DNA from: Notospermus geniculatus
Lineage: Eukaryota > Nemertea > Pilidiophora > Heteronemertea > Lineidae
DNA length: 64,000 nt
Reading direction: 5' to 3'
Assembly: GCA_002633025.1 (NCBI GenBank)
Contig: NMRB01000101.1
Location: 542,226-606,225, forward strand
Shown here: positions 59,501 through 64,000 of the stretch, piece by piece
How positions within the stretch are numbered: position 1 is the stretch's first letter
Layout of the letters: each line of letters opens with the position of its first letter
The notes under the pieces: generated by a model
Databases searched by the model: none
Told to the model about the DNA's origin: nothing
What the model saw: only the letters and a program-made list of their open reading frames with translations
Translations under genes and position numbers: made by a program

Positions 59501-62500
59501 AGCTCACTGACAAAGTGTCCCATATCACCCCAGTCTCTCCAGAAACCTTTCTGTAGAACTCAAGAAGCAGCTCATTCAGGCTTCACTTGATACAGTTGAG
59601 ATTGTGTGTGGTGACTCGACCAGGTATTGAACCCAAGGCCTCTAGGTTGTGAGTCAGTCGTTCAACCACTACGCCACTGCATACCCACTAAATCCCCCAC
59701 CTTTATGAAAATGCCCTGCTTTTTTAAAAAATACCCAGCCTTTTTCATGTACCAACACACTATGCTCTTAATATCATGTAAAGTAGGACACCATGCCATA
59801 ACTTTTTTCGTTAAATTTCGAAAAATGCTACTGATTTAAAGCAGAACTATTGGCCATTTTATAGATGAATGGTTGATTTTCATTCAATCTGCCCCAAGCA
59901 CATCCTCATACATGCTGAGATTTGCAATAATTGCGATCAGCAAGTGGGCAACATTTCAAGTTCAGACATATTTAATTCATAACAATTCCAATTCATGGAC
60001 AGTAAAAACATGCATAATACATCAGGCCTACAGGGCCAGCATTTTTAACAGATGTTTCAGGCCAAGACGCAATTAGGCCCCAACTGATCAGGTTGGTAAC
60101 AGGAATGTTTGACCAGCATAAAGCTGTTTAAATCCACGTATTGCTAAACACCCGTCTGAATTTCGCCTGAATTGTTCAGAAGTTTGAACACCTTGTCTGC
60201 AAAAACAACACTCACGTGGAGCAGCGCCGGGTGGGACCTACATACCTGGCGTATTCCAGTCATTTCCACACGTGGCCCACGGTACTTGCGCCGTGAACGA
60301 TGCGAAGATATAATACAGCGTCCAGGCGATGATCATGTTGTAGTAGACCCCGACGAAGAAGGACACAGTGAACATGCCCCAGCCAATACCTGAAACGAGA
60401 GAGGGAGGGGAACGTATAATAGAATGGTATAGGTCAGCAAAATGTGGTATTTGCATTTATTTTTATTTGTATTGTAGATTTTTCCATCGGGGCTGAAGCC
60501 ATAGCATTATTGGTCCTGTAAGTATGGAAGAGGTCATCTCAAGCTACTCATGTTCCTCACTTGGATGGGGTCTTTTACTTGCCTGTGAAGGCACAAGGTA
60601 CAAGGCACGACGATTTACTGTCCCATGTGTTGGACGTGAAGAGCCAGGATGATTAGCCCAAATGGCCCAGGCTGGATTCGAACCCCGGACCTGCCGCTTG
60701 CTAAGCGGACGTGGTAACAACTAGGCTATCAAGCCTCCTGAGCAGATAGGAGTGAGAGGTCGGCTATGGCTAAAGATCACACCACAACTCAAGCTCATGA
60801 CTTAAAACCTCTACATTTTGTATTTACACGTCTTTATTGCCGTTATAACCTCCCATAGTTCCTACATAACCATTCCTAACATGGATATTCGTTTAAGTGG
60901 GTGGGTCACAGCTGAAAAACCGATCATGTTTATCTCAGAATCAATCTCCATTTTTTTGGCAGTGCATGTATCACGTAACAAAGCCTGCAACAATATCACA
61001 CCGCTGCTGCAACCACCACACCCACCTCCCCATAATTTATGCCAATATTTAGTACCGTTTACTTATACCAGGTGTCAGCAGCGGGGTAGTCTGTCTGGCT
61101 CAAACAAATCTATTAGCATTTCATTCTGGATGATGAAGACAAGCATCTAGCATGACTGAACAATTTCAAGGAATTCTCTTCATGAAATGTGTCTACCATG
61201 AAACCTGTCTACGGGAAAAAACCTGACAAATTTTACCACGCAAGTAGAAACTAGAACGGGGTCAGCCAATCAGACACAATTACAAGCAGACGGCATGGAC
61301 GAGTTCTCCATTCTATCAATTATTTATAACTAATATTGTTTTTGTTGTGGTTCAGCAGTCACTTGTTTACTTATCACACTCATTTTGTGAAGAAAGGTCA
61401 CCACGTACATTTGCCCATCACTTTAATCAACCGTGCCAACATCTACACTATTTTATGAAACACTGACAGAATTCTTGTTAACGGCCTCCAGGTGAGTGTT
61501 TTTTTATGCGAGCTGGCTCTCAATGGGCAATTCACCATTGTTGGTTTTCCTAATACGACTTACGCCGAGACCAGGGACACAAAACGTGCCCCGATCTTGC
61601 AAAAGTCAGGCACTAGTCACAACTAAGGAAAGGGTAACGGCTGTAATATGAAACAACAGCTGAAATGTACCGGGTACGTCTCTGCACGTTGACAATAGCA
61701 GTGGACAGCAGTGATAATAGTTGAGTAAACTGATGACCAATGATGATCACCTGCAACATGTACGGTACGGTACCAGTACCTACTTTTGCTCTCACAAATG
61801 ACAGTTTGTAGTTTTCAACAGTTGAGTGCCCATAGAGAGCCAACCAGCAGAAGAAAACTCTCATGTGGAACAGGGCCATTACTGTATACTACCAGGTAGA
61901 GTGCCACACCCAGTTCTCAGAACGCTAACTTGGCAGTGACTTATCTGGGCATTATCTACTGCCATTTTGCTGAGGTTTATTACAACATGATAACGTTTTA
62001 ATACCACTTGTTTGGCACTCTTTTGCCCAAGCAGATGCCATGAACTCACAACTTCGAGTGAGTCTAATCATCTAGTGTCAAGACGGACTCGCACGGTAAA
62101 AATTTGTTTTTGCCACATATAGATTACAATGCCATGAATACTCTGCATGAAATTATTGATTCAACACCTCGGTTTATACCTGCCACATCTGTGCCGTACG
62201 TAGGTGTGAGTATTGGACATGTGTGAGGTAAATAAATTACCATACCAACATGTCGTACTTCAAAATAATTTCACAAACGCTACGCCCTGGAACTTCATAT
62301 ACAGACACCTTATGACTGACAACTGCCTCGACTGTTTTGCTGACAAAAAAACTTCTATGTTCCAATAAGGAAAACTTATTTAACATGACGTCATGTATCT
62401 GTAAATCCCCAAATACCTGCAATTTAATCAGGCACTAAAGTGCATCAGGACCAGGAAAATCCTGCACATTTCTGGTAAAATTCCATAACTGGTGACATAC

Positions 62501-63728
62501 ATGTATATATTTTTTATCATATTTTTAGTTACAAGTTCAAGAGCCTTCCCTTGTTGAAGTATTCCAATGTCAAGTGGTTTGTGCGGGTGAGTTCAAAATG
62601 CCAGCGGTTGGCGGTTTAAAGAAGGAAGTTGCCACTCATTCTCAAGTGATAATAGATTTGTATCAGAGGCCTTTCAGTTGTTATCAGTATCGGGTGTTAT
62701 CAGTATCAGTAACCTCAGTATCAGTTGATATCAGTCAATATCAGTATCAGTCGATATCAGTGTCAGTTGATATCATCTCTTTCAATATCAGTGTATCATT
62801 CGATACCAATATCAGTATGATATGATATCAGTATCAGTTGATATCAATATCAGTCAATATCGGTGTCTGTCGATATCAACATCAGTCGATATCAGTATCA
62901 GTCTATATCAGTACCAGTCGATAGCACTATCAGTCGATAGCAGTATTAGTCGCTAGCAGTATCAGTCGATATCAATATCAGTTGATATCAGTATCAGTCG
63001 ATATAAGTATCAGTCGATATCAGCATCAGTCGATATCAGTATCAGTCCATATCAGTATCAGCCAATATAGTTTCAGTCAATATCAGTATCAATCGATATC
63101 AATATCAGTCGATATCAGTATCAGTTAATATAAGTATCAGTCAATATCAGTATCAGTCGATAGCAGTATCAGTCGATAGCAGTATCAGTCGATAGCAGTA
63201 TCAGTCGATATCAGTATCAGTCGATATCAGCATCAGTATCAGTCGATAGCAGTATCAGTCGATATCAGAGACCAACACGACATCATCTTCCTTTTTAGCA
63301 ACACATTCGTGACACATTTTCTTCGTGACAGTATCAATATCAGGATATAATCGTAACTAATAATAATCCAAAACAGACCTGAGCACAGAATCAACATCAC
63401 CATGATCGATGACAGGAAACAAAACACGTTGACATCATCTGTTCACTGCCCTTCCCACGCAGGACAAGACAATTATTGATCACGGAGGTATCATCTTTAT
63501 GTACCAGATGTTACAAATTGTCTGTTTCTAGCGTGCGATGTCGTAATCGGCCCTGCCCTCAACCGACACAACAAGTTTATATCTGCGAATACAAACCTTG
63601 GAAGAGCGGACTGATTTTCCAAATGGATACGACACCCGAGCTGGCGAACTGGCCGAACGACAGCTCCATGAAGAAGAGTGGTACACCGGTGAAGGTTAAC
63701 ATCACAACGTATGGAATCAGGAAGGCAC
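50348..63728 (-). CDS. SLC6 sodium/chloride-coupled transporter, glycine-transporter-like (5' end outside window)
   Basis: Eleven minus-strand exons: 63728-63597, 60389-60246, 59420-59243, 58677-58545, 58068-57934, 54861-54758, 53648-53411, 52350-52113, 51590-51487, 51047-50871, 50590-50348. All have GT-AG borders and matching phases, giving 607 residues plus the stop. Signature blocks are [20 protein letters not shown] (TM2), [15 protein letters not shown] (TM3), [40 protein letters not shown] (TM6), [20 protein letters not shown] with TQ (TM7-8) and SYNKFHNN. Chloride-site candidates Tyr (TM2), Gln and Ser (TM6) are visible. GLGTQ and the tail motif EWGPS resemble SLC6A5/A9 glycine transporters, but substrate cannot be proved from sequence. 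TM1, with its sodium-site residues, lies beyond the right edge. By family, it drives uptake of a small amino acid or amine across the plasma membrane, with 12 helices. Introns are full of minisatellites. Confidence 0.94.
50694..50832 (-). mobile_element. SINE family B copy in the last SLC6 intron
   Basis: Plus-strand GGAGGAAACCAGAGTGCCCG and tail CACTATGCCACTCTGAC. The minus strand gives a tRNA-like head with a GGTTCCGGGTTCGAT B-box-like block. Confidence 0.65.
51110..51297. mobile_element. CTCATCTGCC-family MITE
   Basis: The right end ATGCCGTCTGCTGGACTCTG with GGGACAGATGAG is an inverse match to the left end at 47272. The left end AACATCTTCTG is degraded. In an SLC6 intron. Confidence 0.65.
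51785..51890. repeat. Repeat CTCAATGGGCAATTCACCA, copy 1
   Basis: TTGGCTCTCAATGGGCAATT through CCGAGACCAACGTCACAAAC to CATAGAGAGCCAA has inverted ends. Copies at 57250-57365 and 61508-61850 (the latter interrupted). Confidence 0.65.
52840..53395. repeat. 23-bp minisatellite with TGATGTCA / TGACGTCA words
   Basis: About 23 units resembling AGCAGTCATGATGTCACATT with CGT. Unit-to-unit variation gives perfect TGACGTCA in some units. It lies in the SLC6 intron directly after the exon at 53411-53648. Confidence 0.9.
53652..54757. other. SLC6 intron, no further feature
   Basis: Intron between the exons at 53648 and 54758. Sequence is mixed, with several CACGGC/GCCGTG inverse words near 54125-54150; no repeat family or open frame is recognised. 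Confidence 0.4.
54955..55085. repeat. 22-bp minisatellite, about six units
   Basis: Units contain GAGTGCACGGAGGGCGGGAT followed by CC. Units vary in GAG/GGA content. In an SLC6 intron. Confidence 0.9.
56020..56169. mobile_element. 150-bp MITE with TAA target duplication
   Basis: GGCCCGGCTGCACCAG at the left and CTGGTGCACCCGGGCC at the right are inverse copies (one mismatch). TAA flanks both ends (56017-56019, 56170-56172). Harbinger-like, in an SLC6 intron. Confidence 0.8.
57038..57232. mobile_element. Inverted-repeat element AGATCTGCGCACTTC
   Basis: CAGATCTGCGCACTTCCGCC with GAAATCGTAAACAGAACCTC is mirrored by GAGGTTCTGTTTACGATTTT with GGCAGAAGTGCGCAGATC. Related to 24858-25060. Confidence 0.8.
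57250..57365. repeat. Repeat CTCAATGGGCAATTCACC, copy 2
   Basis: GTTGACTCTCAATGGGCAAT through CAGTGACAAACGACCGCCCA to CCATAGAGAGCCAAC. The outer ends are inverted. Confidence 0.65.
58320..58450. repeat. Palindromic repeat shared with 12480-12690
   Basis: ACATAGGTATTCATTGGAAA and TTTCCAATGAATACCTATGT form a perfect hairpin. It lies about 95 bases downstream (3', minus strand) of the SLC6 exon at 58545-58677. Confidence 0.75.
58715..59165. repeat. 29-bp minisatellite, about 15 units
   Basis: Units are GTGAGACAGCTGTCCAGAGA followed by TACAAGTTT. Since 29 is not divisible by 3, three units make a repeating peptide and the array is open in all minus-strand frames. It fills the SLC6 intron between exons 59243-59420 and 58545-58677. 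Confidence 0.95.
59243..59420 (-). CDS. SLC6 exon encoding the large extracellular loop 2
   Basis: Follows TTCCTTACAG and encodes [20 protein letters not shown] with [11 protein letters not shown] and [20 protein letters not shown]. Five potential N-glycosylation sites (NCT, NGT, NHT, NIS, NYT) lie within about 40 residues, as expected for the glycosylated loop between TM3 and TM4. Confidence 0.93.
59525..59700 (-). mobile_element. SINE family C copy
   Basis: The minus strand reads GCAGTGGCGTAGTGGTTGAA (A-box-like) with B box GGTTCAATACC, then the family C body shared with 37745-37928. In an SLC6 intron. Confidence 0.7.
60465..60738 (-). mobile_element. SINE family A, full length
   Basis: The minus strand has the head GAGGCTTGATAGCCTAGTTG, B box GGTTCGAATCC and the complete body ending GGCTTCAGCCCCGATGGAAA. 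In an SLC6 intron. Confidence 0.85.
60740..61505. other. SLC6 intron, no further feature
   Basis: Mixed sequence with no repeat family or coding signature that I can identify. Confidence 0.35.
61508..61855. mobile_element. Repeat CTCAATGGGCAATTCACC, copy 3, interrupted by another repeat
   Basis: The left part (GCTGGCTCTCAATGGGCAAT to GAGACCAGGGACACAAAACG) and right part (GAGTGCCCATAGAGAGCCAA) of the repeat are separated by about 220 bases. These include an inverse copy of the 24636-24830 repeat (CTGATGACCAATGATGATCA), so one repeat inserted into another. Confidence 0.65.
62650..63275. repeat. GATATCAGTATCAGTC minisatellite
   Basis: About 50 units based on TATCAGTATCAGTCGA with GATATC/GATAGC variation over 600 bases. 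In the first SLC6 intron of the window. Confidence 0.9.
63597..63728 (-). CDS. First SLC6 exon in the window (TM2)
   Basis: Follows TTTTCAG and starts with two bases of a split codon. It encodes [20 protein letters not shown] with [20 protein letters not shown] and PLFQG. The preceding exon with TM1 lies past the window edge. Confidence 0.95.
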
Positions 63729-63804
63729 CTGAAAATGAAATAAACAGCGATGAAAATATGCTTTTACAGACATTGAAATCGGTTTAAAAATCCCATGTTT
63801 TCTG

Positions 63805-63965
63805 ATGGCTGTGCAAATAAATTGGAAGAAATCTGAAGAAACATTCTTTAGATGGTTCATAGGAACAACATCTCTTCAAATGTTTTTCAATCAGTTCCAT
63901 AGGATGTGAGAAAATTTTGACAGAAGAATATGACGTCTGCTGGACTCTGGTAGCAGACGTGCTCA
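63805..63965. mobile_element. CTCATCTGCC-family MITE, truncated
   Basis: GAAGAAACATTCTTTAGATG to GACGTCTGCTGGACTCTGG matches 51110-51297. Upstream of the TM2 exon. Confidence 0.6.
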
Positions 63966-64000
63966 AACAACCTACCTCCGCCATTGCTGTAACACAACAT

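Overview
The window is animal nuclear DNA: split genes with GT-AG introns, tRNA-derived SINEs, many short inverted-repeat transposons and several minisatellites. The recognisable genes (beta-secretase family, SLC6 transporter, MRPL37, MTERF4), the very repeat-rich introns and recurrent AGGCCTA / GGTACCGGTACC words suggest a marine invertebrate, possibly an invertebrate deuterostome. The species cannot be fixed from the sequence. Sequence gaps lie at 14116-14316 and 35583-36455, and a single N is at 32380.

Layout. 1-2.8 kb: inverted-repeat elements only. 2.9-6.2 kb (+): a small gene assembled here from a signal-peptide exon, a LamG-like exon and a PAN/apple-like exon; its first intron carries a 591-bp tandem duplication and two small transposons. 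6.3-12.0 kb: a dense field of short foldback elements. 12.07-27.6 kb (+): a complete beta-secretase (BACE) orthologue with eight shared exons and two alternative last exons (25886-26091 and 27428-27621). Both are in the correct phase, both supply the last ectodomain cysteine at the same residue, and each has its own membrane span and cytoplasmic tail. 27.7-34.4 kb: repeats, including a nearly perfect 1.17-kb palindrome beside the single N. 34.4-39.4 kb (-): complete eight-coding-exon MRPL37. 41.2-42.4 kb (+): MTERF4 as one coding exon. 42.5-50.1 kb: repeats, one 42-bp minisatellite and two exons of an unidentified + strand gene or pseudogene near 46.4-46.9 kb. 50.1-63.7 kb (-): eleven exons of an SLC6 sodium/chloride-coupled transporter of glycine-transporter type; its N-terminus and first membrane helix lie beyond the right edge.

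MRPL37 and MTERF4 are divergent neighbours, with start codons about 1.76 kb apart. One encodes a subunit of the mitochondrial large ribosomal subunit and the other a factor needed to assemble it. The BACE and SLC6 genes are membrane proteins with no evident functional link to this pair. All gene models were made by eye, by matching exon phase, splice sites and protein-family memory; no transcript data were used.
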